A stretch of DNA of 64,000 bases, taken from Pseudomonas citrullilanati. GTDB taxonomy: Bacteria; Pseudomonadota; Gammaproteobacteria; Pseudomonadales; Pseudomonadaceae. This document shows, piece after piece, positions 16,502-24,264 of this stretch. A program made the position numbers and the translations under genes. The notes beneath the pieces are model-generated. The model was not told the origin of the DNA. It saw nothing but the letters and a program-made list of their open reading frames with translations, and did not search any database. The stretch covers positions 1-64,000 of the forward strand of contig NZ_JAUQOP010000023.1 of the NCBI RefSeq assembly GCF_030580855.1, written 5' to 3'. Every line of letters starts with the position of its first letter. The first letter of the stretch is position 1.

Positions 16502-17705
16502 CGAGAGGTTTCGTCAGGTCCAGCAAGGTAATCGGCAACGCCTGGCGCCAGGTGTCGAACTCGCCCAGTGGCTGCGCCTGGGCGATGTGCAGCCGGGTCA
16601 ATTCGCCGCCGTGACGGTCGCGCCAGGCCATGAGGGTCATCTCGCTTTGCAGGGTCACGGCATTCGCCACGAGCCGGCCGCCGGGCTTGAGGCGGGCCCA
16701 GCAGGTGTCGAGCACGCCTTCACGGGTGACGCCGCCACCGATGAACACCGCGTCCGGGGGTTCCAGTCCTTCGAGGGCCTGGGGGGCTCGGCCACGGATC
16801 AGTTGCAGGCCGGGCACGCCGAGGTTGTCGCGGTTGCGCTCGATCAGCCCTTGGCGGCCTTCGTCGGCTTCAATGGCCAGGGCCCGGCAACTGGGGTGGG
16901 CGCGCATCCATTCGATGCCGATGGAGCCGCTGCCGGCGCCGACATCCCAGAGCAACTCGCCCGGCGTGGGAGCCAGTCGCGCCAGCGTCACCGCACGCAC
17001 GTCGCGCTTGGTCAACTGGCCGTCGTGTTCGAAAGCGCTGTCCGGCAACCCGGCCAGGCGCGACAGGCGCAACGCCGAAGGTTCGGCCCGGCATTCGATG
17101 GCGATCAGGTTGAGGTCGGCAACCTGCGGATCGGACCACTGCCCGGCGCTGGCGTCGAGGCGTCGTTCCGCTTCGCCGCCCAGGTGTTCCAGCACGCTCA
17201 TGCGGCTGGCGCCGAACCCGCGCTCGCGCAGCAGGGCCGCCACGGCGCCCGGGCTGTGGCGATCATTGCTCAACAGCAGCAGCCTGACGCCGCTGGACAG
17301 GTGCGCATTGAGCGCCGCCAGGGGCCGCGCCACCAGTGACAGGGTGACCACCTCCTGCAACGGCCAGCCCATGCGTGCCGCCGCCAGCGAACAGGAGGAG
17401 GGCGCCGGGATGACCCGCATCTGCTCAATCGGTATCTGTTTAACCAGGCTGGCGCCGACGCCGTAGAACATCGGATCGCCGCTGGCGAGCACGCACACCG
17501 GCTCGCCCCGTCGCGCCAGCAGCGGGTCCAGGGAAAAAGGGCTGGACCACGACGTCCGTTCGCCGCGAATGCACACCGGCAGCAGCGCCAACTGGCGAGG
17601 GCTGCCCAGAATGTGCGAGGCCCGCAGCAGCGCATGGCGGGCGGTTCGGCCCAGGCCCTTGAAGCCGTCTTCACCGATGCCCACTACGGTCAGCCAGGGG
17701 GTCAT
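16494..17705 (-). CDS. cobL: precorrin-6Y C5,15-methyltransferase (decarboxylating) CobL
   Basis: Bifunctional enzyme of corrin synthesis, equal to a CbiE-CbiT fusion. Residues 1-~205 are the tetrapyrrole methylase part (WLTVVGIGEDGFKGL at the N-terminus, ASGDPMFYGVGASL, PAPSSCSLAAARMGWP). Residues ~215-403 are a Rossmann methyltransferase/decarboxylase with LLWDVGAGSGSIGIEWMRA and FIGGGVTREGVLD. The 403-residue length is normal. It is the first gene of the left-going cobL-cbiD-cobK operon, starting opposite cobG across a 347-base gap. Confidence 0.95.
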   Translation of the reverse strand: MTPWLTVVGIGEDGFKGLGRTARHALLRASHILGSPRQLALLPVCIRGERTSWSSPFSLDPLLARRGEPVCVLASGDPMFYGVGASLVKQIPIEQMRVIPAPSSCSLAAARMGWPLQEVVTLSLVARPLAALNAHLSSGVRLLLLSNDRHSPGAVAALLRERGFGASRMSVLEHLGGEAERRLDASAGQWSDPQVADLNLIAIECRAEPSALRLSRLAGLPDSAFEHDGQLTKRDVRAVTLARLAPTPGELLWDVGAGSGSIGIEWMRAHPSCRALAIEADEGRQGLIERNRDNLGVPGLQLIRGRAPQALEGLEPPDAVFIGGGVTREGVLDTCWARLKPGGRLVANAVTLQSEMTLMAWRDRHGGELTRLHIAQAQPLGEFDTWRQALPITLLDLTKPLDA

Positions 17706-18052
17706 CTCTGTTCCTCGAATGGTTGGGGGATTGGCGGGCCGCCATCATACCGCGCCCCGGCGGATCAGGCGCCTGGCGCAACTTCATTGTGGCCGCTAGA
17801 TCGCCTTCGCGAGCAAGCCCGCTCCCACAACTTGGACTGGTTTGCCCACAGCGTGTGTATCCGCAGCAACCCCTGTGGGAGCGGGCTTGCTCGCGAAGGC
17901 GACGGTACAGACGGCATCATCGGATCAGGCCGCTCGTACTTTTTTAGCCCTCTGGCCTCAATCCGACCGGCAAGCTTTTCATGCCCCCCGGCAAAGCAGG
18001 CATAATGGCGCTCCTTCGCCCCCGTGGCGTGTCTTATCGACCGGTTTCGCCC
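17706..18052. other. intergenic region between divergent cob operons
   Basis: This 347-base region must hold the promoters of the cobL and cobG operons. It contains a REP pair in its centre. I looked for a cobalamin riboswitch-like B12-box arrangement and did not see one. An alternative in-frame ATG (18005) and GTG (18029) for cobG fall at its right edge. Confidence 0.65.
17801..17905. repeat. REP pair, outward orientation
   Basis: TCGCGAGCAAGCCCGCTCCC (about 17807-17826) and its near complement GGGAGCGGGCTTGCTCGCGA (about 17877-17896) form an inverted pair. Compared with the other pairs in this window, the arms face the opposite way. Confidence 0.85.
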
Positions 18053-19372
18053 TTGAACGAACAGCCATCCTCCAGCGTCATCCGCCCCTCGGGTTGCCCG
18101 GGGTTGCTGCGCGTCGTCCAGGCGCTGGACGGCGGGATCTGCCGGATCAAGCTCGACGGTGGCGCCATTCGGGCGGACCAGGCCGAGGCCGTCGCGTCGG
18201 CGGCCGAGCGTTTCGCCGGCGGGGTGATCGAGGCGACCAACCGGGCCAACCTGCAGATTCGCGGGATCGCTGCCGAACACCACGCCCTGGTCGAGTCACT
18301 GCTCGCCGCCGGCCTGGGCCCCCGAAAACCGGCCGGCGACGACGTGCGCAACCTGATGCTCAGCCCCACGGCGGGTATCGATCGACAAATGCTGCTCGAT
18401 ACCCGCCCGCTGGCCGCCGAGATTCTCGTCACCCTGCAAACCCATGAACGCTTCCCCGAATTGTCCGCCAAGTTCGCCGTGCAACTGGACGGCGGCGAGG
18501 CGCTGGCGATGCTCGATCACCACCACGACCTGTGGTTGTCGGCCTGGCTGCGCGACGGCGAGCCGTGGCTGGTTTTCGGGCTGGCGGGCTCGCCCCGGGA
18601 GGTACCGGCCGGTGCCGTGCCGCTGGCCGAGGGGCATGGGCTGGTGGTGGCGGTGCTGGAACTGTTCCTCGACCTGGCGCGTCCGGACCAGACCCGCATG
18701 CGCCACCTGCTGGCCGAACTCCCTCACGACGAGTTCATCCAGCGACTGGCCGACCGGGTCCCCTTGCAGCCGTGCGGCGCCTGGCAGCGAGGGGCGTCCC
18801 GCGATGGCGTGCACCTCGGCATTCATCCCCAACACGACGCGCGCTGCTATGTCGGCGCTGCGGCTCCCCTCGGCCGGCTCGACGCCGACCGGTTGCGGGG
18901 TGCGGCGCAATTGGCCCGGGAATGGGGGGACGGCACGCTGCGTTTCACGCCCTGGCAAAGCCTGCTGCTGCCTAACGTACGTCGCCAGGACGCCGACGAA
19001 GTGCTGGCGCGCCTCGACCGGCTGGGCCTGTTGTGTTCGGCCGACCAGCCCCTGGCGCACCTGATCGCCTGCACCGGTTCCAGTGGCTGCGGCAAGGCGC
19101 TGGCCGACACCAAGGCCGATGCCCGCGAGTTGGCCGGGCGGCTGCCTGGCCCTGGCCCGGGCTTGAAGGTTCATCTGTCCGGGTGCCCGCGTTCTTGCGC
19201 GGCGGCCCACATCGCGCCCGTCACCTTGCTGGCGGTCGCCCCCGGTCGCTACGACCTGTATCTTCGCGACGCCACGCTGCCGGGTTTCGGCGCGTTGCAG
19301 GCGCACCATCTGACTATTGAAGCGGTCGGCCACTGGCTCGCCGCTCGCCCCCGGAGCTCCCTTGATGCTTGA
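18053..19372 (+). CDS. cobG: precorrin-3B synthase CobG
   Basis: Oxygen-dependent ring-contraction preparatory enzyme of the aerobic cobalamin pathway, a nitrite/sulfite-reductase-fold protein with siroheme-type Fe-S ligation. From the TTG at 18053 it has 439 residues; the N-terminus SVIRPSGCPGLLRVVQALDGG is typical for CobG, so the in-frame ATG (18005) and GTG (18029) upstream are less likely. Four Fe-S cysteines are present: Cys340 and Cys346 in CTGSSGCGK, Cys378 and Cys382 in LSGCPRSCA. It opens the right-going operon cobG-cobH-cobI-cobJ and overlaps cobH by eight bases. Confidence 0.93.
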   Translation: MNEQPSSSVIRPSGCPGLLRVVQALDGGICRIKLDGGAIRADQAEAVASAAERFAGGVIEATNRANLQIRGIAAEHHALVESLLAAGLGPRKPAGDDVRNLMLSPTAGIDRQMLLDTRPLAAEILVTLQTHERFPELSAKFAVQLDGGEALAMLDHHHDLWLSAWLRDGEPWLVFGLAGSPREVPAGAVPLAEGHGLVVAVLELFLDLARPDQTRMRHLLAELPHDEFIQRLADRVPLQPCGAWQRGASRDGVHLGIHPQHDARCYVGAAAPLGRLDADRLRGAAQLAREWGDGTLRFTPWQSLLLPNVRRQDADEVLARLDRLGLLCSADQPLAHLIACTGSSGCGKALADTKADARELAGRLPGPGPGLKVHLSGCPRSCAAAHIAPVTLLAVAPGRYDLYLRDATLPGFGALQAHHLTIEAVGHWLAARPRSSLDA

Positions 19373-19991
19373 TTACATCCGCGACGGTCAGGAGATCTAT
19401 CGCAACTCCTTCGCGATCATCCGCGCCGAGGCCAACCTGGCGCGCATTCCGGCCGACCTGGAGAAACTCGCGGTGCGGGTGATCCACGCCTGCGGCATGG
19501 TCGAAGCCATCGACGGCCTGCAGTTTTCCAGCGGTGCCGGCACCGCCGGGCGCCAGGCGCTGGCTGCCGGCGCGCCGATCCTCTGCGATGCGCGGATGGT
19601 CAGCGAAGGCGTGACCCGGGCACGGCTGCCGGCCAACAATCCGGTGATCTGCACCCTGCGCGACGAGCGCGTGCCGGCGTTGGCCCTCGAGCTGGGCAAC
19701 ACCCGCTCGGCCGCCGCCCTGGAACTGTGGCGACCCCACCTGGAGGGCAGCGTGGTGGTCATCGGCAATGCGCCGACCGCGTTGTTCTACCTGCTGGAAA
19801 TGCTCGACGCCGGTGCCCCGAAGCCGGCGCTGATCCTCGGCTTCCCGGTCGGCTTCGTCGGTGCTGCCGAGTCCAAGGCGATGCTGGCGGCCGACAGTCG
19901 CGGCGTCCCGTTCGTGATCATGCAGGGCCGGCTGGGCGGCAGCGCCATGGCCGCGGCCGCCGTCAATGCCCTCGCCACGGAGGTGGAATGA
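19365..19991 (+). CDS. cobH: precorrin-8X methylmutase CobH
   Basis: Catalyses the methyl shift that forms hydrogenobyrinate. The 208-residue protein has the conserved catalytic His in RVIHACGMVE (about residue 41) and family motifs ILCDARMVSEGVTRARL, GNAPTALFYLLEML and GFPVGFVGAAESKAML. The start at 19365 lies within the cobG 3' end, and its stop overlaps the start codons of cobI (AATGATG), showing translational coupling. Complete and normal in length. Confidence 0.95.
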   Translation: MLDYIRDGQEIYRNSFAIIRAEANLARIPADLEKLAVRVIHACGMVEAIDGLQFSSGAGTAGRQALAAGAPILCDARMVSEGVTRARLPANNPVICTLRDERVPALALELGNTRSAAALELWRPHLEGSVVVIGNAPTALFYLLEMLDAGAPKPALILGFPVGFVGAAESKAMLAADSRGVPFVIMQGRLGGSAMAAAAVNALATEVE

Positions 19992-20722
19992 TGCAGCAAC
20001 CTGGACGTCTGATCGGCCTCGGCGTGGGGCCCGGTGACCCGGAACTGATTACCGTCAAGGCCCTGCGCCTGTTGCGCGAATCCCCGGTGGTGGCGTACTT
20101 CGTCGCCAAGGGCAAGAAAGGCAACGCCTTCGGCATCATCGAAGCCCATCTGCAAGACGCGCAAACCCTGCTGCCGCTGGTCTACCCGGTGACCACCGAG
20201 GCGCTGCCGGCACCGCTGTCCTACGAACAGGTCATCGCCGACTTCTACGACACCGCCGCCGAACAGTTGGCCGTGCACCTGGATGCCGGCCGCGACGTGG
20301 CGGTGATCTGCGAGGGCGATCCGTTTTTCTATGGCTCCTACATGTACCTGCACGATCGCCTGGCCGAGCGCTACGACGCCGAGGTCATCCCCGGCGTGTG
20401 CTCGATGCTGGGCGGTGCCTCGGTGCTGGGCGCGCCGCTGGTGTATCGCAACCAGAGCCTGTCGGTGCTCTCCGGCGTGCTGCCTTTGGAAGAACTCAAG
20501 CGTCGCCTGGCCGATGCCGACGCGGCAGTGATCATGAAGCTGGGGCGCAACTTCCCCAAGGTCCGCCAGGTGCTCCAGGAACTGGGGCTCGATGGACGGG
20601 CGCTCTACGTCGAGCGGGCGACCATGGCCAACCAGAAGATCGTGCCGCTGGATGAGGTCGAGCCGATGTCCTCGCCGTACTTTTCGTTGATCATCGTGCC
20701 GGGCGAACGGTGGCAGGGTTGA
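19988..20722 (+). CDS. cobI: precorrin-2 C20-methyltransferase CobI
   Basis: SAM-dependent methyltransferase of the tetrapyrrole methylase family acting on precorrin-2. It is 244 residues with GLGVGPGDPELITVKALRLL at the N-terminus, EGDPFFYGSYMYLHDRL and IPGVCSMLGGASVLGAPL, all diagnostic of CobI/CbiL. Two adjacent ATG codons (19988 and 19991) are possible starts behind GGAGG at 19979; the second has more usual spacing. The stop shares a base with the next ATG (TGATG-type junction), so it is coupled to the cbiG-cobJ gene. Confidence 0.95.
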   Translation: MMQQPGRLIGLGVGPGDPELITVKALRLLRESPVVAYFVAKGKKGNAFGIIEAHLQDAQTLLPLVYPVTTEALPAPLSYEQVIADFYDTAAEQLAVHLDAGRDVAVICEGDPFFYGSYMYLHDRLAERYDAEVIPGVCSMLGGASVLGAPLVYRNQSLSVLSGVLPLEELKRRLADADAAVIMKLGRNFPKVRQVLQELGLDGRALYVERATMANQKIVPLDEVEPMSSPYFSLIIVPGERWQG

Positions 20723-22416
20723 TGACCTCCAGCGCACCGGCCATCGTCATCCTCGGTCCTGGCAGCCTCGCCACGGCCCGGCGTCTCCAGCAACGCTATC
20801 CGGACGCGCTGATCCACGGCCTGGCTGGACGGGTCGAGGGCGCGGATCGCCCCTACATCGAGTTCGGCGCGACCCTGCGCGAACTCTATCGCCAGGGCAC
20901 GCCGATCATCGCCCTGTGCGCCGCCGGCATCGTCATTCGCACCCTCGCGCCGCTGCTGCTGGAAAAGGGTGAGGAACCGCCCGTGCTGGCGGTGGCCGAG
21001 GATGGCAGCGCCGTGGTGCCGCTGTTGGGCGGCCTGGGCGGCGTCAATGTCATGGCCCGGGAGATGGCCCAGGCGCTGGGCGTGGCAGCGGCGATCACCA
21101 CCAGTGGCGAACTGCGTTTCGGCACCTGCCTGCTCAACCCGCCGACCGGCTACCGCCTCGGCGACCTGGAGCAGGGCAAGCGCTTCGTGTCCGACCTGCT
21201 GGCCGGCGAATCGGTACGTATCGACGGTGCGGCACCCTGGCTGGAACCGGCCCAGTTGCCCCAGGACCCACGGGCGCGGTTGGCGATTCGTGTCGACAGC
21301 GCGGCGGGTGTGCCGGCGGCGGACGAGCTGCGCATCTATCCGCGCACCGTCGTGGTCGCGCTGGCGGCGGGCGCTTCACCGGCCATTGACGAAACCCTGG
21401 CCGAAGCCGGCCTGGCCGTGCAGTCGCTGGCCTGCCTGCTGGCGGTGGACAGCGACATGGCGCGCAGCGAGTTGCATGACGCCGCGGCGGCCTTGAACGT
21501 GCCGCTGCGGTTCGCGCCGGCCGCAGGCGAAACCGGCCCCTGGCTGGAAGCGGCCCTCGGCCAGCCGGCAACGGTCCGGGTGTTGGGCCAGCGGGCCGTC
21601 GCGGTGGCCGATCAGCCCGTCGACCCGCAGCGCATCGGTCGCCCACGCGGGCGCCTGGCGGTGATTGGCCTGGGCCCGGGCGCTGCCGAGTTGATGGTGC
21701 CGGCCGTGCGCGCCGAGCTCGATCGCGCCACCGATGTGCTGGGCTATGAAACCTACGTGCGCATGGCCGGCCCCTTCCGGGCCGACCAGGTGCAGCATTG
21801 CACCGACAACCGCGAAGAAATGCAGCGGGCGCGTCATGCCTTCGAACTGGCGGCCCAAGGGCGCTCGGTGGTCGTGGTGTCCTCCGGCGACCCGGGCGTG
21901 TTCGCCATGGCCGCCGCCGTCCTCGAAGCCTTGCATGAGGCCACGGATGCCCACTGGCACGCGGTCGACCTGCAGATCCTCCCCGGCGTCTCGGCTTCGC
22001 TGGCGACGGCGGCCCAGGCGGGCGCACCGTTGGGCCATGACTTCTGCGTGATGTCGCTGTCGGACAACCTCAAGCCGTGGTCGATCATCGAGAAACGCCT
22101 GGACCTGGCTGCCGAGGCGGACCTGGCGCTGGCGTTCTACAACCCGATTTCCCGATCCCGGCCCTGGCAACTGGGGCGGGCGCTGGAGATCGTGGCCCGG
22201 CACCGCACCGCGCAGACGCCCGTGGTGCTGGGGCGGGATATCGGCCGGCCGGGCCAGACCCTGCGGGTCACCACACTGGGGCAGTTGACCCCGGATCAGG
22301 TGGACATGCGCACCATGGTGTTGGTCGGCTCCTCCACCACCTGCGTGTTCCCGCGCAGCGGAGGCGGCGAGTGGGTGTACACGCCACGCTGGTATGGCGA
22401 CAAGCCCGGCGCGTGA
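20722..22416 (+). CDS. cobJ: fused CbiG (cobalt-precorrin-5A hydrolase) - CobJ (precorrin-3B C17-methyltransferase)
   Basis: A 564-residue fusion. Residues 1-~300 are CbiG-like, with AGIVIRTLAPLLLEKG, the GGLGGVNVMAREMAQ motif and a C-terminal CobE-like part (AGLAVQSLACLLAVDSD). Residues ~311-564 are CobJ, a tetrapyrrole methylase with RLAVIGLGPGAAELMVPA, GYETYVRMAG, VVSSGDPGVFAMAAAVLEAL and LPGVSASLATAAQAGAPLG. The CobJ half makes precorrin-4; the CbiG half in aerobic organisms may help later deacylation or act as CobE (inference). ATG at 20722 overlaps the cobI stop. Such fusions are common in pseudomonads. Confidence 0.93.
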   Translation: MTSSAPAIVILGPGSLATARRLQQRYPDALIHGLAGRVEGADRPYIEFGATLRELYRQGTPIIALCAAGIVIRTLAPLLLEKGEEPPVLAVAEDGSAVVPLLGGLGGVNVMAREMAQALGVAAAITTSGELRFGTCLLNPPTGYRLGDLEQGKRFVSDLLAGESVRIDGAAPWLEPAQLPQDPRARLAIRVDSAAGVPAADELRIYPRTVVVALAAGASPAIDETLAEAGLAVQSLACLLAVDSDMARSELHDAAAALNVPLRFAPAAGETGPWLEAALGQPATVRVLGQRAVAVADQPVDPQRIGRPRGRLAVIGLGPGAAELMVPAVRAELDRATDVLGYETYVRMAGPFRADQVQHCTDNREEMQRARHAFELAAQGRSVVVVSSGDPGVFAMAAAVLEALHEATDAHWHAVDLQILPGVSASLATAAQAGAPLGHDFCVMSLSDNLKPWSIIEKRLDLAAEADLALAFYNPISRSRPWQLGRALEIVARHRTAQTPVVLGRDIGRPGQTLRVTTLGQLTPDQVDMRTMVLVGSSTTCVFPRSGGGEWVYTPRWYGDKPGA

Positions 22417-22434
22417 TCCCGCTCCGCGGCGGCT

Positions 22435-23085
22435 TCATGGGGCGGTTCTCTTCAACGTGAACCGCCGCATGCGGTGCTCTTCCAGTTTTTTCTTCATCAA
22501 GGCGCGCTTGGCCTCGAATTCGCGCCGGTCCAGTTGCATGAAGGCCCGTTGCTGGACGATCGTGGCCGAGCGTTTCTCCCATCGCCAGAACAGGAACCGG
22601 TTGCGCCTGGTTTCCACCTTCAGTTCGAGTTTGTAGAGGGCGATGTTCAGCCGGCCCTGCGCATCGTAGCGCGTCGGGATGATCTGGAAGGTTTCTCCCT
22701 GGCGGGTTTCGCCATCGAAGGACGACAGCGCCAGGGGGTCGGACTCCAGGTGGTCCAGGGTGTCGATCATTGCATTGGCCTGGCGCACGTCCTTCATCGC
22801 GCTCGCGCTTTGCACCAGGAAGTCCGCCACGGAACCCGCGACGACATGGGCCGTGCGGGTGTTGATGGCCTCGTCATACAGCGACCACCCGAGGAACCAC
22901 AGGGTGCGCACATATTCTTCGAACCAGTTTTTCGAATCGAGATAGCGGTGGTGGACCAGGTCCGCCGATTTCGTCGCGATGTTGTGGCTATCGGCAAGGT
23001 CACTGTGTTCTTGCAGTTGCAAGGCGCCGATATAAGAAAACAAGTTAGGGCCGGTGACCAGGCCTGACGGTGTTTGATGATTCAT
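22435..23085 (-). CDS. uncharacterised toxin-locus protein A
   Basis: I do not recognise a named family. The 216-residue protein has no signal peptide or membrane helix. It begins MNHQTPSGLVTGPNLFSYIG, has a helical N-half with KNWFEEYVRTLWFLGWSLYDE (split: KNWFEEYVRTL near residues 52-62), a middle beta-like segment FQIIPTRYDAQGRLNIALYK and a basic coiled C-terminus (REFEAKRALMKKKLEEHR). It is transcribed away from the gene at 23320, with which it shares an aligned layout (WY/WF motif, IIP/VIP segment, LF-x-W...EF...LEHR C-terminus), so the two are probably distant paralogues. The large toxin lies downstream of that partner. A chaperone, immunity or cooperative toxin role is possible but unproven. 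Confidence 0.8.
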   Translation of the reverse strand: MNHQTPSGLVTGPNLFSYIGALQLQEHSDLADSHNIATKSADLVHHRYLDSKNWFEEYVRTLWFLGWSLYDEAINTRTAHVVAGSVADFLVQSASAMKDVRQANAMIDTLDHLESDPLALSSFDGETRQGETFQIIPTRYDAQGRLNIALYKLELKVETRRNRFLFWRWEKRSATIVQQRAFMQLDRREFEAKRALMKKKLEEHRMRRFTLKRTAP

Positions 23086-23319
23086 GAACGCTGCTCCTGG
23101 GTGGGTGTAAGTTGCAGTTGGGGCAACTTGCTTATAACTCGATGAGTGAGTTGTCGGAGCGGTCTTGCTGTTTTTTATTTGCGAACAAATGTGAAGCGTA
23201 AAGAAGTGGTTGATATATACATACGCTGTAATCAGCCAGGGTTTGATGTTCTTTTAATGATTGAACTAGATTGGCGCTGGATCGCAGGAGCGGTCTTTCA
23301 TTCAAATAAGGATAGTCTA
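23086..23319. promoter_or_regulatory. AT-rich divergent promoter region of the toxin locus
   Basis: This 234-base gap is clearly more AT-rich than the surrounding DNA (for example TTGATATATACATACGC near 23210) and must contain the starts of both divergent small genes. I cannot assign -35/-10 boxes with confidence. AT-rich upstream DNA suggests silencing by H-NS-like MvaT/MvaU (inference). Confidence 0.45.
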
Positions 23320-24144
23320 ATGAATACATTGGAAAGTGAACTCGACATTGCCCGCAGTATTGAACTGATCCGGGGCCGCTTGAACCGGCGCAAACCCCTG
23401 GCCGCTGTCGCCCGACGGATGCGCCGCAGCGTCGGCGTGCAGCAGGACGACAACCCGACCAAGGCGCTGGACGCGCTGATGCTTGGCGATGCGCTGCTGG
23501 GCTATGGCCAGAACATGTCCCTCAACAACATGGCGATCATGGAAAACCTGATGACCATGGCAATCATGGAAGCCAACTATGAAGTGCCCGCCGGCAAGAA
23601 CACCCTGGCCTGGTATGACGCCTTTATCCAGTGTTTGCGCGACCTCGGCTGCTTCATCGCCGATGACGGCTACACCCGCTACTCCGAGCGCTCGACCCGG
23701 GTGGACATCGACTATGTGATCAGCGATATCGTCAAGGGCATCATCGATGGCGTGAAGGCCAGCGTGCCGGCCGTCTCGGTGCTGGGTGCCGTGGTGGACA
23801 CCACCCTCGAGGGCCTGAAGAAGGAGAGCAACACCCTGGCCTTGTACAACGGCCAGGTGAAGACGGCCGGTGGCGCGCGCCTGTCGGTCATTCCTTGCGA
23901 ACAATTGGCCAACGGTATCCTGATTGCCTCGTCGACATCGATCCGCCAGGAAGGTACTTCCAGTAATGGCGGTGTGCTTTTTGTCAATTGGCAATCCGCG
24001 GCGCGGGATATTTTCCGCGGCAAATCATTCGTGACATTCAATCCGGCGCGCTATGAAGAGTTCCGGGTCGAAATCGAAGAGTACTTGGGCGAACATCGCC
24101 GGCAAGTCTTGCGCCAGCGTTTCAGTCGACGCCGGTTGGCTTGA
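23320..24144 (+). CDS. uncharacterised toxin-locus protein B
   Basis: Not assigned to a named family. The ATG at 23320 follows AAGGATAG at a good distance and yields 274 residues; the open frame extends further upstream through AT-rich DNA but without a comparable start. Residues 1-45 are charged (a run of basic residues NRRKPLAAVARRMRR), then a helical region with LAWYDAFIQCLRDLGCFI, a hydrophobic helix VKASVPAVSVLGAVVDTTL (about 148-166), then beta-like ARLSVIPCEQLANGILIA and a C-terminus EEFRVEIEEYLGEHRR. The layout parallels the divergent gene at 22435-23085. It precedes the large toxin by 120 bases that contain a strong hairpin. Confidence 0.8.
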   Translation: MNTLESELDIARSIELIRGRLNRRKPLAAVARRMRRSVGVQQDDNPTKALDALMLGDALLGYGQNMSLNNMAIMENLMTMAIMEANYEVPAGKNTLAWYDAFIQCLRDLGCFIADDGYTRYSERSTRVDIDYVISDIVKGIIDGVKASVPAVSVLGAVVDTTLEGLKKESNTLALYNGQVKTAGGARLSVIPCEQLANGILIASSTSIRQEGTSSNGGVLFVNWQSAARDIFRGKSFVTFNPARYEEFRVEIEEYLGEHRRQVLRQRFSRRRLA

Positions 24145-24184
24145 TCATTCTCGCATTTCATAAATAACAGCATGGCGTCGGCCT

Positions 24185-24218
24185 GAATAAGCGCCTGCCT
24201 GAGTGCAGGCGCTTATTC
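24185..24218. terminator. perfect 14-bp hairpin between protein B and the large toxin
   Basis: Arms GAATAAGCGCCTGC (24185-24198) and GCAGGCGCTTATTC (24205-24218) are perfectly complementary around a six-base loop. There is no U-tract beyond TTATTC, but the ends of the stem are A/T rich. It may be a terminator for the gene at 23320 or an attenuator that limits read-through into the toxin. Confidence 0.6.
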
Positions 24219-24264
24219 AATGGTGTTCGATCATGGATGGACGATACAGGGAAATATTTGATTT

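Noticed and set aside
17706..18052. Cobalamin riboswitch before the cob operons
   Set aside because: No B12-box-like sequence or characteristic structure was seen; the structure present is a REP pair.
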